A stretch of DNA of 64,000 nucleotides from Bacillus_BE sp042263505 (GCF_042263505.1 NZ_JBHKFI010000021.1:12187-76186), one strand, 5' to 3'. Positions 42,198 to 51,516 are shown, counted from the stretch's first letter. The notes: generated by a model from the sequence alone, not told the origin. Translations and numbers: made by a program.

Positions 42198-44078
42198 ATG
42201 GCATATGAAAAATTGGCTCAAGTGATTGTCGAAAATATCGGCGGTAAAAGCAACATATCTTCAGTAACGCATTGTGCAACTAGACTTCGATTTAAATTAA
42301 AAGATGATTCTAAAGTTAATAAAGAGGCTATAACGCAATCTTCAGATGTTTTATCTGTTGTCAATAAAGGGGGACAATTCCAAGTCATCATTGGTACACA
42401 GGTTCCTAAAGTATATGAGCAAGTGGTAAAACTTATTGACGTTCAACCAGGTACCTTTAATAAGGAAGATGAAAAACCATCAGGGAATGTGATCGGCCGT
42501 TTCTTTAATGTCATTTCAGGTATTTTTACACCGTTGTTACCTGCTTTAGCTGGTGCTGGGGTATTACGAGGAATCCTGATGATTTGTAATCAATTAGGTT
42601 GGATTAGTGAAGACTCAGGTACATACGGTATTTTATCTGCTGCATCACTAAGTGTATTCTACTTTTTACCAATTTTATTAGCGTTTACATCAGCTAGAAG
42701 ATTTGGTGTCAATCCATATGTCGCTGCTGTTATTGGTGGAGCGATTATGCATCCAGATTTTACAGCCCTAATGGGAGACTTAGGTAATGGTGCCATGTCG
42801 TCCTTCCTTGGAATTCCGGTTATCCTAATGAACTATTCATCAACCGTTATTCCGATTCTTTTATCTATTTGGATTTATTCATATTTGGAAAGATATTTAG
42901 AAAGAGTTATTCCAAAAAATATTCAAATTCTATTTGTTCCATTAATTTCTTTTGCTCTCATAGTACCTTTAACTGTAATTGTATTTGGTCCGTTCGGTGT
43001 GTATGTAGGTGAATGGATTGCCGGCGGTATTAACTATTTAAGTGAAGCAAATGGTTGGTTAACAGGTCTAATCGTCGGTGGTATATGGAATGTATTTGTT
43101 GTATTTGGATTACAATGGGCAGTAAACCCAATTATGATCAGTAATATCAGTACTGTTGGTTATGACCGTATCGTTCCATGGACAGCTGCTGCTAACTTTG
43201 GTACAGCAGGAGCGACATTTGGAGTTCTATTAAAAACCAAAGACAAAAAAATGAGATCGTTTTCAGCATCTGCACTTTTATCAATCTTCTTTGCCGGAAT
43301 CACAGAGCCAGCGATTTACGGTGTTATGATTAAATTAAAACGCCCTTTCATTGCAGCTATTATTGGTGGTGCAGCTGGTGGTGCCTATATGGGAGGAAAT
43401 GGAGTTATCTCTAATGCCTTCGTATTTGGCGGATTAACAACAATTCCTGCATTTGCTGGTGATACATTAATTCATTATTTAATTGGTTTATTAATCTGTT
43501 TCGTAGTGTCAGCAGTCGTTGCGTTCCTTCTAGGTTTTAAAGAAGATAAAGATGTAAAAGGCGAAGTACCAACAACTGAAGTACAAGGACAAAACAACAC
43601 AGCTACACCTAAACAACTTGTTTTAGCAGAAAAAGTAATTAACAGCCCTATCAATGGGAAAGTTGTTGATTTAAAAGAAGTTGAAGATGGAGTTTTTTCT
43701 GAAGGTTTATTAGGAAAAGGAATTGCTATTATTCCATCGGAAGGAAAAGTCTATGCGCCAGTTGATGGTGTAATGACTACCGTATTCCCAACAAAACATG
43801 CATATGGAATTACAACTGAAGATGGAGCAGAGGTTTTAGTTCATATTGGTATTAATACAGTAGAATTAAACGGTAGCCTATTCACAGCACATGTACAGCA
43901 TGATCAACGTGTCAAAGCAGGAGATTTAATTGCTGAATTTGATTTAGAACAAATTAAAGCAAAAGGATATCCTATTTATACACCTGTTATTATTACTAAT
44001 ACACCTTCATTTGAAACCATTAAACCTTTAAGGTTTGGAAATGTAACACACGGAAGCAGAGTTTTACAGTTAAATTAG
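42198..44078 (+). CDS. PTS IIBCA transporter, beta-glucoside family
   Basis: A 626-residue fused phosphotransferase permease. EIIB occupies about 1-90 with phospho-Cys26 in THCATRLRF; EIIC about 100-455 has roughly ten helices including PALAGAGVLRGILM and GITEPAIYGV; EIIA about 475-625 has PVDGVMTTVF and the phospho-His region VLVHIGINTVELNG. All three phosphotransfer domains are intact. GAGAGGGACAAG precedes the ATG. The family imports beta-glucosides, trehalose or sucrose; with rpiB and the epimerase beside it, D-allose or a related hexose is likelier here. Confidence 0.92.
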   Translation: MAYEKLAQVIVENIGGKSNISSVTHCATRLRFKLKDDSKVNKEAITQSSDVLSVVNKGGQFQVIIGTQVPKVYEQVVKLIDVQPGTFNKEDEKPSGNVIGRFFNVISGIFTPLLPALAGAGVLRGILMICNQLGWISEDSGTYGILSAASLSVFYFLPILLAFTSARRFGVNPYVAAVIGGAIMHPDFTALMGDLGNGAMSSFLGIPVILMNYSSTVIPILLSIWIYSYLERYLERVIPKNIQILFVPLISFALIVPLTVIVFGPFGVYVGEWIAGGINYLSEANGWLTGLIVGGIWNVFVVFGLQWAVNPIMISNISTVGYDRIVPWTAAANFGTAGATFGVLLKTKDKKMRSFSASALLSIFFAGITEPAIYGVMIKLKRPFIAAIIGGAAGGAYMGGNGVISNAFVFGGLTTIPAFAGDTLIHYLIGLLICFVVSAVVAFLLGFKEDKDVKGEVPTTEVQGQNNTATPKQLVLAEKVINSPINGKVVDLKEVEDGVFSEGLLGKGIAIIPSEGKVYAPVDGVMTTVFPTKHAYGITTEDGAEVLVHIGINTVELNGSLFTAHVQHDQRVKAGDLIAEFDLEQIKAKGYPIYTPVIITNTPSFETIKPLRFGNVTHGSRVLQLN

Positions 44079-44160
44079 ATTATAAGCTTACTTAGCTGAT
44101 GAGGTGAGATAGTGGCCGTTCAGAAGGTTAATTAATTCTACGAAAGAAGCAGGGGGGCGT

Positions 44161-44347
44161 TTCTCTGCTTCCTTTTTATTTGGAAGGAAGCAAGGAATCG
44201 GCCTCTAGCTTACATTTTTGATATTAATTCTGTAAATGGCGCCATTATTTGCTGTACTTACCCTTTATGATTTTAGTTTAAATAAGTGATTTAATATTGG
44301 GCTATTTATATTCAAATGTAAAGAGAGTGAAAGCAACATAATTGTTG
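44161..44347 (+). repeat. Dispersed repeat copy R2
   Basis: Collinear with R1 over about 185 bp (TTCTCTGCTTCCTTTTTATT to the AAAGAGAGTGAAAGCAACA arm at 44320-44338). The 3' arm of the hairpin is missing after ATTGTTGTT, where upstream sequence of the barstar gene begins, so the terminator is destroyed. It lies after the PTS gene and before the barstar gene. Confidence 0.85.
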
Positions 44348-44387
44348 TTCATTTTATTGGAGCTTATAAATAAAGGAAGGGATTATA

Positions 44388-44693
44388 TTGAAGTCACAGG
44401 AGAATGAATCAAAACAAGATAAGCTTATACTGGATGTGAGTGCAGTTCAAAATTCAACTGAACTTCATTGTTTGTTAAAAAAGAATCTTGAATTACCCGA
44501 TTTTTATGGAATGAACTGGGATGCATTTTGGGATGCAATTACTGGACTAATTGAATTACCTGAAACTTTGATTTTTGAGGGATGGAATAACTTTGAAGAG
44601 AGACTACCAAAAGATTCCCAAATTTTCATTAATCTCTTAAATGATTTTAACGAACAATATCCGCATTGGAAATGCAAAGTCGTTTATAAGTAA
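44388..44693 (+). CDS. Barstar-family (ribonuclease inhibitor-like) protein
   Basis: A 101-residue barstar-like protein. The core LPDFYGMNWDAFWDAITGL (about 37-55) carries the inhibitory Tyr, Asn-Trp-Asp and loop of barstar, which binds and blocks barnase-type RNases; LIFEGWNNF and the C-terminal KCKVVYK fit the fold. TTG at 44388 follows AAAGGAAGG. No barnase-like toxin gene lies nearby, so it is an orphan immunity gene as often found in polymorphic-toxin loci. Repeats R2 and R3 flank it on both sides. Confidence 0.85.
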   Translation: MKSQENESKQDKLILDVSAVQNSTELHCLLKKNLELPDFYGMNWDAFWDAITGLIELPETLIFEGWNNFEERLPKDSQIFINLLNDFNEQYPHWKCKVVYK

Positions 44694-44700
44694 AATTCTA

Positions 44701-44736
44701 AAACCTTGATTGGCTGTTTGCCTTCAAGGTTTTTGC
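44701..44736 (+). terminator. Terminator after the barstar gene
   Basis: AAACCTTGA (44701-44709) pairs with TCAAGGTTT (44724-44732), followed by TTG. Confidence 0.75.
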
Positions 44737-44756
44737 TTATTATAGAAGCAAGGGAC

Positions 44757-44903
44757 GCTTCTCTGCTTCCTTTTTATTTGGAAGCAAGGAACCATCCTCT
44801 AGTCCCCATTTTTGATATTAATCTACGTAGCGACGCAATTTTTTGCTGTACTTATCCTAGTATGTTTCAGGAATGGTTGGCCGCTTATGTTATGAATACT
44901 TAA
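44757..44903 (+). pseudogene. Repeat copy R3 with a C-terminal coding fragment
   Basis: About 105 bp (44757-44862) match R1 and R2, R1 most closely (CTACGTAGCG segment). Unlike them, R3 stays open to a TAA at 44901-44903 and reads FYLEARNHPLVPIFDIN, then IFCCTYPSMFQEWLAAYV. It has no own start signal, so it looks like the 3' end of a lost gene. ARN...PIFDIN followed by a Trp-containing C-terminal helix is loosely reminiscent of SUKH-type immunity proteins, a weak resemblance only. Confidence 0.5.
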
Positions 44904-44984
44904 TTAAGCTGAAGGGCAAGTTAAAGTGGAATTGGTTTATTTTTGGTTAAGGCATTCATTGAGCATTAGGGAGACGATTTTGAT

Positions 44985-46574
44985 ATGAGCTGGAAAAGGA
45001 ATCGGAAGCGTTTTGTATATGACCAAATCTTAAACGAAATTGAATCTGGAATGTTTAAGCTTCCTAATATTCAAGAGGTCGATTTAAATAGGGAACTTGC
45101 TATAAATGAGCGGATTCTCAGAGAGATTTTTCAAGATTGTTCAGATATCGTATTCCGTCACATTGATTCCCAAGGTGGAATGAAACTTCTTTTGATTTAT
45201 ATTGATGGTTTAAGCGATTCTATGACTTTGGATCAGGCCGTATTAAAACCATTAACCCTTGATGTGCTTCAGGATTCACCGGAGAGTATTTATAAAGTAG
45301 AACAAATGATCGAACAGCAGCTTGTAGCCATCGCACAAGTCCAAAAAGAACCAAAAATAATCAATATGGTCAATGGCATCTTAAGAGGGAGAGTCGCCTT
45401 TTTAGTTGAAGGAAGCAGGAAGGCATTACTTGTGGAAATTGGAGGATCTGAAAAGAGAAATATTGAAGAACCAACTGCAGAAGCGGCTGTTCGCGGGCCA
45501 AGAGACGGGTTTACTGAAACTTTGCGTATCAATACAAGCCTCGTTCGCAGACGGATCCGACATGTAAACCTTAAAATGGAGTCGTTAACGGTTGGCAAAT
45601 ATACTCAGACGGATCTTGTCATTGCGTATATTAAAGGAATTGTCCCTAATTCAGTTGTAGAGGAAGTCCGGAAAAGAATCCAAAGAATCCAAATCGACGG
45701 GGTAATGGAATCAAGTTATATTGAAGAATTTATTGAAGATTTCACTTGGTCACCGTTTCCACAGGTCCAAAATAGCGAACGCCCAGATGTAGTATGTTCC
45801 AGTTTACTAGAAGGAAAAGTTGCTATTTTCATCGATAATACTCCCTTTGTATTGATTGTTCCCATGACATTCTGGAGCGGTTTGCAAGCAGCGGATGATT
45901 ATTACGAACGGTCGATTTATACCACTTTCATTCGAATCATTCGCTACTCCTTATTTAATATTGCCCTGCTTTTCCCATCTTTTTATGTAGCCATCACCAC
46001 CTTTCATCCGCAATTGATTCCTACTAACTTGCTCATAAGTGTGGCTGCAGCAAGGGAAGGAGTTCCTTTTCCTACTGTCATTGAGACCATCTTGATGGAA
46101 TTTATGTTTGAAGGTCTTCGCGAAGCGGGAATTCGATTGCCGAAGCCTATTGGTTCAGCAGTCAGTATTGTGGGAGCGCTTGTCATCGGAGAAGCAGCTG
46201 TACAGGCAGGCATTGTATCTGCCCCTGTAGTTATTGTTGTCGCTTCGACCGGTATTGCATCGTTTGCCATCCCACGCTATAACCTCGGGACTGCCTACCG
46301 ATTTCTTCGCTTCCCGATATTGATCTTAGCAGGAATAATTGGATTATACGGAATTGTTTTTGGCGTTTTTTCTATTTTAATCCATTTATTAAAACTTCGC
46401 TCTTTTGGAGTTCCCTATTTAAGCCCGGTAGCTCCCTTAATTCCTAAAGATGTGAAAGATGTATTCATTCGTGTACCGAGATGGATAATGGTTTCCCGAC
46501 CTGAATTGATTACGGGAGCTAATAAAAAACGTGCCCAAGAAGGGCAACAGCCAAGTCCGAAACGAGGGAGATAA
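44985..46574 (+). CDS. GerA-type spore germinant receptor A subunit
   Basis: A 529-residue spore germination protein of the GerA/SpoVAF family, located in the spore inner membrane. A soluble N-terminal half (about 1-280; ESIYKVEQMIEQQLVAIAQV, RGPRDGFTETLRINTSLVRR, LVIAYIKGIVPNSVVEEV) is followed by several membrane helices (about 300-480) including EGVPFPTVIETILMEFMFEG and FAIPRYNLGTAYRFLRFP. Receptors are made in the forespore. The C subunit overlaps its operon 4 bp downstream; the B subunit is inverted. Confidence 0.94.
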   Translation: MSWKRNRKRFVYDQILNEIESGMFKLPNIQEVDLNRELAINERILREIFQDCSDIVFRHIDSQGGMKLLLIYIDGLSDSMTLDQAVLKPLTLDVLQDSPESIYKVEQMIEQQLVAIAQVQKEPKIINMVNGILRGRVAFLVEGSRKALLVEIGGSEKRNIEEPTAEAAVRGPRDGFTETLRINTSLVRRRIRHVNLKMESLTVGKYTQTDLVIAYIKGIVPNSVVEEVRKRIQRIQIDGVMESSYIEEFIEDFTWSPFPQVQNSERPDVVCSSLLEGKVAIFIDNTPFVLIVPMTFWSGLQAADDYYERSIYTTFIRIIRYSLFNIALLFPSFYVAITTFHPQLIPTNLLISVAAAREGVPFPTVIETILMEFMFEGLREAGIRLPKPIGSAVSIVGALVIGEAAVQAGIVSAPVVIVVASTGIASFAIPRYNLGTAYRFLRFPILILAGIIGLYGIVFGVFSILIHLLKLRSFGVPYLSPVAPLIPKDVKDVFIRVPRWIMVSRPELITGANKKRAQEGQQPSPKRGR

Positions 46575-46578
46575 ACAA

Positions 46579-47769
46579 ATGAATAGGAAATTCATCATCT
46601 ATTTCGTTTTTGTTCCATCTTTGTTTTTCCTTGCTGGTTGCTGGGATAGTGTGGAGTTAAACGATCGTGCTATTGAACTTGCGTGGGGAATTGACGAGGC
46701 AAATGATCAAAATATTAAAATCAGTACACAAATCATTATTCCTTCCAAAATAGGTGGAGGACAGGGAAATAGTAGTGGCGGCGGAGGTCAAGGGCAACCC
46801 TATTTTGTCGAAAGTGGAATTGGAAAAGATACACTTGAGGCAGTCCAACATATGCAATCAAAGCTTTCTCGAAAAATCTTTCGCGGACAACGGCGGGTTA
46901 TCGTAATAGGGGAGAAGCTTGCCAGACAAGGAATCAAAGACCTCATGGATACTTACACGCGGGATCCCAGTATTAATTTATTAACTGATATTTTTGTTAT
47001 TAAGGAAGATACGGCAGAGAATTTTCTTAAAACCACACACACGTTAGAAAATATATCCGCCGTGGGAGCAATAAAAGAATATAGCCAGATTGAAGAGCAA
47101 AAGGGAGAGGGATTTATTTACTTTCTGCTCTCTGCTGTAAGTGATGGAACCCGTCCAACCATGCCTGCTATTGAGCTTGGGACCGCCACTAAAGAAGGAG
47201 AGGGACAGGGGGAAGAGCCTAATGTGAAGGGATTTCAAATTAAAGGGACTGGTATATTTAACAAGGATTTGAAATTAATCGGGTATTTAAACATGGAAGA
47301 AGAACGGGCATTACGTTGGGTGACGGAACGTCTTGATAATTTAACAGTAACATCAAGTGTTCCAAAAGAAAACGGGTATGTCAGTATGGATTTAACCAAA
47401 TTAAAGAGCAAAATTAAGCCTATCATACAAGGGAACAAGATTAAATTTCTTGTAACTTTATCAAGCTCGGGAGCGCTAAGGGAAAACAACACCAATTTAG
47501 ATCTCACCCAGGTAAAAAATGTGGCTTTAGTTCAGAGAGCATTAGCAAAACAAGCTGAAAGGACGGTTTTTAATACAATCTCACTGGTACAAAAAGAGTA
47601 TGGCATAGATATCTTTGGATTTGGTGATGCGCTTAAACGGAAAGATTTACATCGATGGAGGTCCTTGAAAAATAACTGGGACAAGGAATTTGCCAATATA
47701 GAGGTCTCTGTAAAAGCCAATTTGACCATTCGAAAAATAGGTGTAACTGGGAAATCACTAATTAAATAA
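46579..47769 (+). CDS. GerC-type spore germinant receptor lipoprotein
   Basis: A 396-residue lipoprotein of the Ger(x)C family. MNRKFIIYFVFVPSLFFLAG is followed by lipid-attachment Cys; GCWDSVELNDRAIELAWGID is the family N-terminus. Other family segments are RKIFRGQRRVIVIGEKLA and the C-terminal NTISLVQKEYGIDIFGFGD. It inserts in the inner spore membrane and helps assemble the receptor. ATG 46579 has GAGGGAG 8 bp upstream; an in-frame ATG at 46531 would add 16 residues ahead of the signal peptide. Confidence 0.93.
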   Translation: MNRKFIIYFVFVPSLFFLAGCWDSVELNDRAIELAWGIDEANDQNIKISTQIIIPSKIGGGQGNSSGGGGQGQPYFVESGIGKDTLEAVQHMQSKLSRKIFRGQRRVIVIGEKLARQGIKDLMDTYTRDPSINLLTDIFVIKEDTAENFLKTTHTLENISAVGAIKEYSQIEEQKGEGFIYFLLSAVSDGTRPTMPAIELGTATKEGEGQGEEPNVKGFQIKGTGIFNKDLKLIGYLNMEEERALRWVTERLDNLTVTSSVPKENGYVSMDLTKLKSKIKPIIQGNKIKFLVTLSSSGALRENNTNLDLTQVKNVALVQRALAKQAERTVFNTISLVQKEYGIDIFGFGDALKRKDLHRWRSLKNNWDKEFANIEVSVKANLTIRKIGVTGKSLIK

Positions 47770-47816
47770 TAAATATTTGTCATATGTTTTTGATCGTTTG
47801 CAAGTATTGACAAAGT

Positions 47817-48911
47817 CTATTTTATTTTCAATACCTTTTGTCGAAACCATGTGACAATAAGGAGAATGGCTGGCAATATGATAAACATAGGAAACCATAT
47901 GTACGGTACCAATATTTTCATATGGGTAAAATAGACATGCTCGGAGATGTTTTTTGACATTGTCATTCCCAAGATTAGTGCAATGATACTTGAGGGGATA
48001 ATCAGTGCACGATTATTTTTTAGATGAAATAATTGCTGGAATCCTTTTAATGCTCCGAGCATATTAATTAAGATCTTTATGATTGCAGTCATAAAAAGGT
48101 ACAGAATTCCGAATATCTGCAAGTTTTCAATAAAATCTCCGATGCTAATCATACCTAACAGGGTGTATAGGGGATAGAGAAAATGCGAAAACATACTCCC
48201 GAAAACGGCAATGGCAAGCATATCCCAAAATGTGATCATCATTCCAGATAGTAGGGTAGCGAGAATAGTAACCTTTACAATCTTTTCAGGGCGATTCGTA
48301 TCGGGCCAGAACATGCAAAATACGATTGCCTCCCCAAAAGGTTCGGTAATTCCCCCGGGAAATGCCACATTCCATATAGGTTTCCATCCGTTCTCTAAGA
48401 CAGGCAGCAAATTATTTATATGTAAAACCCCTGTTAAATAGAGAAATATCGCTTGGATACAAAACATCACTAATACCAATGGAAAAATCATTTCTCCCAG
48501 TCGGGCAACGAGCTCAATACCGCCGTATACGCAGTAAGCAATGATGATGATAAACACCCCTTCAATAATAAGAAAAGGGGTATTAAATAAAATGGTTGTT
48601 GAAATCATATCTCTAATATCTGCAAGACCTCTGCCTACATGATATAGAAACAAAAGAGAGTATAAAAACGAAATGGGAATACCTATGAAGCGTCCAAATT
48701 GCGCAGGAAACCACTCCACAAGCGTTTTCCCTGGATTCATTTTCATTAATGTGGTGTATAGGAGAATAACAATTAAGCCAAGGCACATTGATACAAGTTG
48801 ACCAATCCACGCATCCTTGCCAGCTGAACCTCCAAAGCCAAAAATAACGGTTGTTCCTAATTGAAAAATAAAGGTGATGACAAACAACTGATAGCTAGAA
48901 ATTTTCTGCAT
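47817..48911 (-). CDS. GerB-type spore germination permease subunit
   Basis: A 364-residue membrane protein of the APC-related GerAB family with about ten helices: ISSYQLFVITFIFQLGTTVI, the FPAQFGRFIGIPISFLYSLL region, and YGGIELVARLGEMIFPLVLV. In homologues this subunit binds the germinant. In standard operons the order is A-B-C on one strand; here the gene is on the opposite strand, convergent with the C gene and only 47 bp from it. AGGAGG (on the minus strand) precedes its ATG. Confidence 0.92.
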   Translation of the reverse strand: MQKISSYQLFVITFIFQLGTTVIFGFGGSAGKDAWIGQLVSMCLGLIVILLYTTLMKMNPGKTLVEWFPAQFGRFIGIPISFLYSLLFLYHVGRGLADIRDMISTTILFNTPFLIIEGVFIIIIAYCVYGGIELVARLGEMIFPLVLVMFCIQAIFLYLTGVLHINNLLPVLENGWKPIWNVAFPGGITEPFGEAIVFCMFWPDTNRPEKIVKVTILATLLSGMMITFWDMLAIAVFGSMFSHFLYPLYTLLGMISIGDFIENLQIFGILYLFMTAIIKILINMLGALKGFQQLFHLKNNRALIIPSSIIALILGMTMSKNISEHVYFTHMKILVPYIWFPMFIILPAILLIVTWFRQKVLKIK

Positions 48912-49435
48912 TGTTTCCTCCTGAAATTTAGGAAATTAAGAATCCTTATTTTAGCTTAAGGATATGATGATTCATTATAATCGAGGATTTAGGTCCGTAT
49001 TATTATAGCCACAGGGACGAGGTCGTAAACTTGGAGAAGTTGTATTGGAAAGTCTTATTTTGTATGAACTAGGTTTGGAAGAGATGAGGATGTCATGCTA
49101 ATATAAACAAAATAGAGGTGTCTACATGAAATTAGATGAGTTTGTAATTGGATAATTGTTCCAAACAAAATCGTTAAAATTAACAAAAGAGGATATTATG
49201 AAGTTTGTGGGTGAATTTGACCCCAATAAAAAAAACTGTAGGCAAACACGATTTTTAACGAGTTTGTCTACAGTTTGAGGCTGCTCTGTAAGTAGCCTCT
49301 CATGCTTCTCAGAGGGGAATGTAGGACAATGAAAAGCTTATATTTATCATATCACTGATTACGGTTTTGAAATATTAATCATTTATATATTTAATAAAAT
49401 GAAAGTTATGGGATTGTATTATTTGAGTAAATAAA
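48912..49435. other. Intergenic region with a long hairpin
   Basis: No supported gene. At 49233-49276 AAACTGTAGGCAAAC pairs with GTTTGTCTACAGTTT (one G-T pair), a terminator-like hairpin without a T tract on the plus strand but with T residues on the minus strand side (TTTTTTTATTGG), so it may serve minus-strand transcription. Short open frames near 49126 stop at once. Confidence 0.45.
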
Positions 49436-49460
49436 TTAACAAAACTTAACATAATTATGA
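49436..49460 (+). promoter_or_regulatory. Candidate PhoP box upstream of pstS
   Basis: TTAACA (49436-49441), TTAACA (49446-49451) and TTATGA (49455-49460) are direct repeats with about 10-bp period, matching the PhoP pattern TT(A/C)ACA spaced by 4-6 bp. It lies 200 bp upstream of pstS; the pst operon is PhoPR-controlled in B. subtilis. Confidence 0.65.
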
Positions 49461-49657
49461 CGTATATAAAGCTGGAGAATATTGATACCTCAAGCTTTAT
49501 TTGCTTCTATTCGATGTTGTCATTCCTTTATATTCCGCGATTTCCCTTTACATAAAAATGAAATAGCTTTTATATAGGCTTAATATTACAGCCCTATAAT
49601 GAGTTTGTACCCGATCGGGAGAAAAGAATTTTACAATGAAAAGCGGAGGGAAATGGA

Positions 49658-50551
49658 ATGAATTTAAAAGGCTTAAAATTATCGATGGCAGCATTTGTCA
49701 TAGCAGGGGCACTTGCTGGGTGTGGAAATAATAATGAGGAATCCAAAGCATCTGCAGATTCTGCGTCAAATTCGAAGGAAGAATATTCCGGCACAGTGAC
49801 TGCTGCTGGATCGACTGCACTCCAACCACTTGCTGAGGAAGCTGCAAATGAAATTACAGGCACTTATCCAGATCTATCTGTAACTGTACAAGGCGGGGGC
49901 AGCGGAACCGGTGTTAACCAAGTGGCGGCAGGTGCTGTTGATATCGGAAACTCAGATGTTCCAGCAGCGGAGAAATTAGAAGATCAATCTAAAGCAGGCA
50001 CGCTTGTAGATACAAAGGTGGCAGGCATTGCATTCGCGATGGTAGTAAATAAGGATGTAAAAGTGGACTCTTTAACTGAAGAACAAATTCAAGGAATCTT
50101 CTCTGGCAAAATTAAGAATTGGAAGGAAGTTGGAGGGAATGATGAAAAGATTAACGTCATTAATCGCCCTGCATCTTCTGGTACACGTGCCACTTTTGAG
50201 AAAATTCTTATGAAGGATGCAAAAATTGATGACAGTATTGGAACAGCACAAGACTCAAACGGTGCGGTTGAACAGTCGGTTAATTCCACTCCAGGATCCA
50301 TCAGTTATCTGGCCATGTCTTATTTAGTGGGGGACAAAAAAGATAGCTTGACAACCTTAAAAATAAATGGTGTAGAGCCAACTACTCAGAATATCGCCGA
50401 TCAAAAATATCCTTTCTGGGCCTATGAGTACATGATTACAAATGGTGAACCAAAAGATGGAGTAAAAGGATTCATTGACTATATCTCTGGTGATGAATTT
50501 GCTGATAAAGTAACAGAAATGGGATATATTCCAATGTCTGAATTTGAATAA
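49658..50551 (+). CDS. pstS: PstS, phosphate-binding lipoprotein
   Basis: A 297-residue phosphate-binding protein. Signal peptide with lipobox LAGC (Cys22), then TVTAAGSTALQPLAEEAANE and TVQGGGSGTGVNQVAAGAVD, which form the phosphate pocket, and NRPASSGTRATFEKIL. It captures inorganic phosphate for the PstCA channel. AAGCGGAGGG precedes the ATG. A weak terminator before pstC would give more PstS than permease. Confidence 0.95.
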   Translation: MNLKGLKLSMAAFVIAGALAGCGNNNEESKASADSASNSKEEYSGTVTAAGSTALQPLAEEAANEITGTYPDLSVTVQGGGSGTGVNQVAAGAVDIGNSDVPAAEKLEDQSKAGTLVDTKVAGIAFAMVVNKDVKVDSLTEEQIQGIFSGKIKNWKEVGGNDEKINVINRPASSGTRATFEKILMKDAKIDDSIGTAQDSNGAVEQSVNSTPGSISYLAMSYLVGDKKDSLTTLKINGVEPTTQNIADQKYPFWAYEYMITNGEPKDGVKGFIDYISGDEFADKVTEMGYIPMSEFE

Positions 50552-50563
50552 ATGATTGGATAA

Positions 50564-50597
50564 AAAAGGCTGGCTCCTAGTCGGTCTTTTAATTTTT
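50564..50597 (+). terminator. Partial terminator between pstS and pstC
   Basis: AAAAGGCTGGC (50564-50574) pairs with GTCGGTCTTTT (50580-50590) with three G-T pairs, followed by AATTTTTTC. The weak stem suggests partial read-through into pstC. Confidence 0.7.
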
Positions 50598-50616
50598 TCG
50601 CAGCGGGGTAAGGAAT

Positions 50617-51516
50617 ATGAAGGGGAAAAAATCGATAAATTATATTAGAAATGAATATATTGGCAGAATTCTCGTATCAATTAGTGGATTTTTAATTGTT
50701 TTTACGACGCTCGCTATTATCATTTTTATTTGCAGCAAGGGTCTGCAGTCCTTTTTGCATGGTGAAATATCATTTGTTGAAATGTTTACATCTACGAAAT
50801 GGAGCCCGAATGATGCCCAAAATAAATCATATGGCTCGCTCATATTTATCGGAGGCTCTACCTTGGTATCAATAGGTGCTGTGATCATTAGTACACCAGT
50901 AGCTATCGGTATTGCAATTTTCAATAGCTATATTTCTCCAAAATTCGGATCTACGGTTCTGAAACCGACTCTTGAACTACTAGTTGGCATACCATCAGTT
51001 GTTTACGGCTTTTTGGGGGTTACAGTTCTTGTTCCTTTTTTACGTGAGCATTTTGGAGGAGTTGGATTTAGTTTAATCGCAGGAATCATCGTGTTAGCAA
51101 TTATGATCTTACCTACGATTGCCAGCATTTCGGGTGATGCAATAAAAGGGGTTCCATTCGATTATCTGGAGGCTTCATATGGTCTAGGGTCAACTCGTTG
51201 GCAGGCGGTCAGCCGTATCATTATTCCTGCGGCTAAAAAAGGAATCTTGACCGCAATTGTGTTAGGATTAGCCAGAGCCTTTGGTGAGGCATTAGCCGTA
51301 CAAATGGTAATTGGAAATACAGTGAAAATGCCGGACTCTTTATATAGTCCGACTTCCACATTAACAAGCATCCTCACAATGGATATGGCAAACACTTTGA
51401 ATGGCACTGCATGGAATGATGCTCTCTGGACTTTAGCGATGATTCTATTATTGATTTCGTTCTTGTTTATTTTGATTATTCGATGGATTGGCAAGAGAGG
51501 AGCACAAGAGGCATGA
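50617..51516 (+). CDS. pstC: PstC, phosphate ABC permease
   Basis: A 299-residue permease with six helices and the BPD inner-membrane loop EASYGLGSTRWQAVSRIIIP. Family segments include LLVGIPSVVYGFLGVTVLVP and GEALAVQMVIGN. It forms the phosphate channel with PstA. It overlaps pstA by 4 bases (ATGA), so the two are coupled. AGCGGGGTAAGG lies before the start. Confidence 0.95.
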   Translation: MKGKKSINYIRNEYIGRILVSISGFLIVFTTLAIIIFICSKGLQSFLHGEISFVEMFTSTKWSPNDAQNKSYGSLIFIGGSTLVSIGAVIISTPVAIGIAIFNSYISPKFGSTVLKPTLELLVGIPSVVYGFLGVTVLVPFLREHFGGVGFSLIAGIIVLAIMILPTIASISGDAIKGVPFDYLEASYGLGSTRWQAVSRIIIPAAKKGILTAIVLGLARAFGEALAVQMVIGNTVKMPDSLYSPTSTLTSILTMDMANTLNGTAWNDALWTLAMILLLISFLFILIIRWIGKRGAQEA

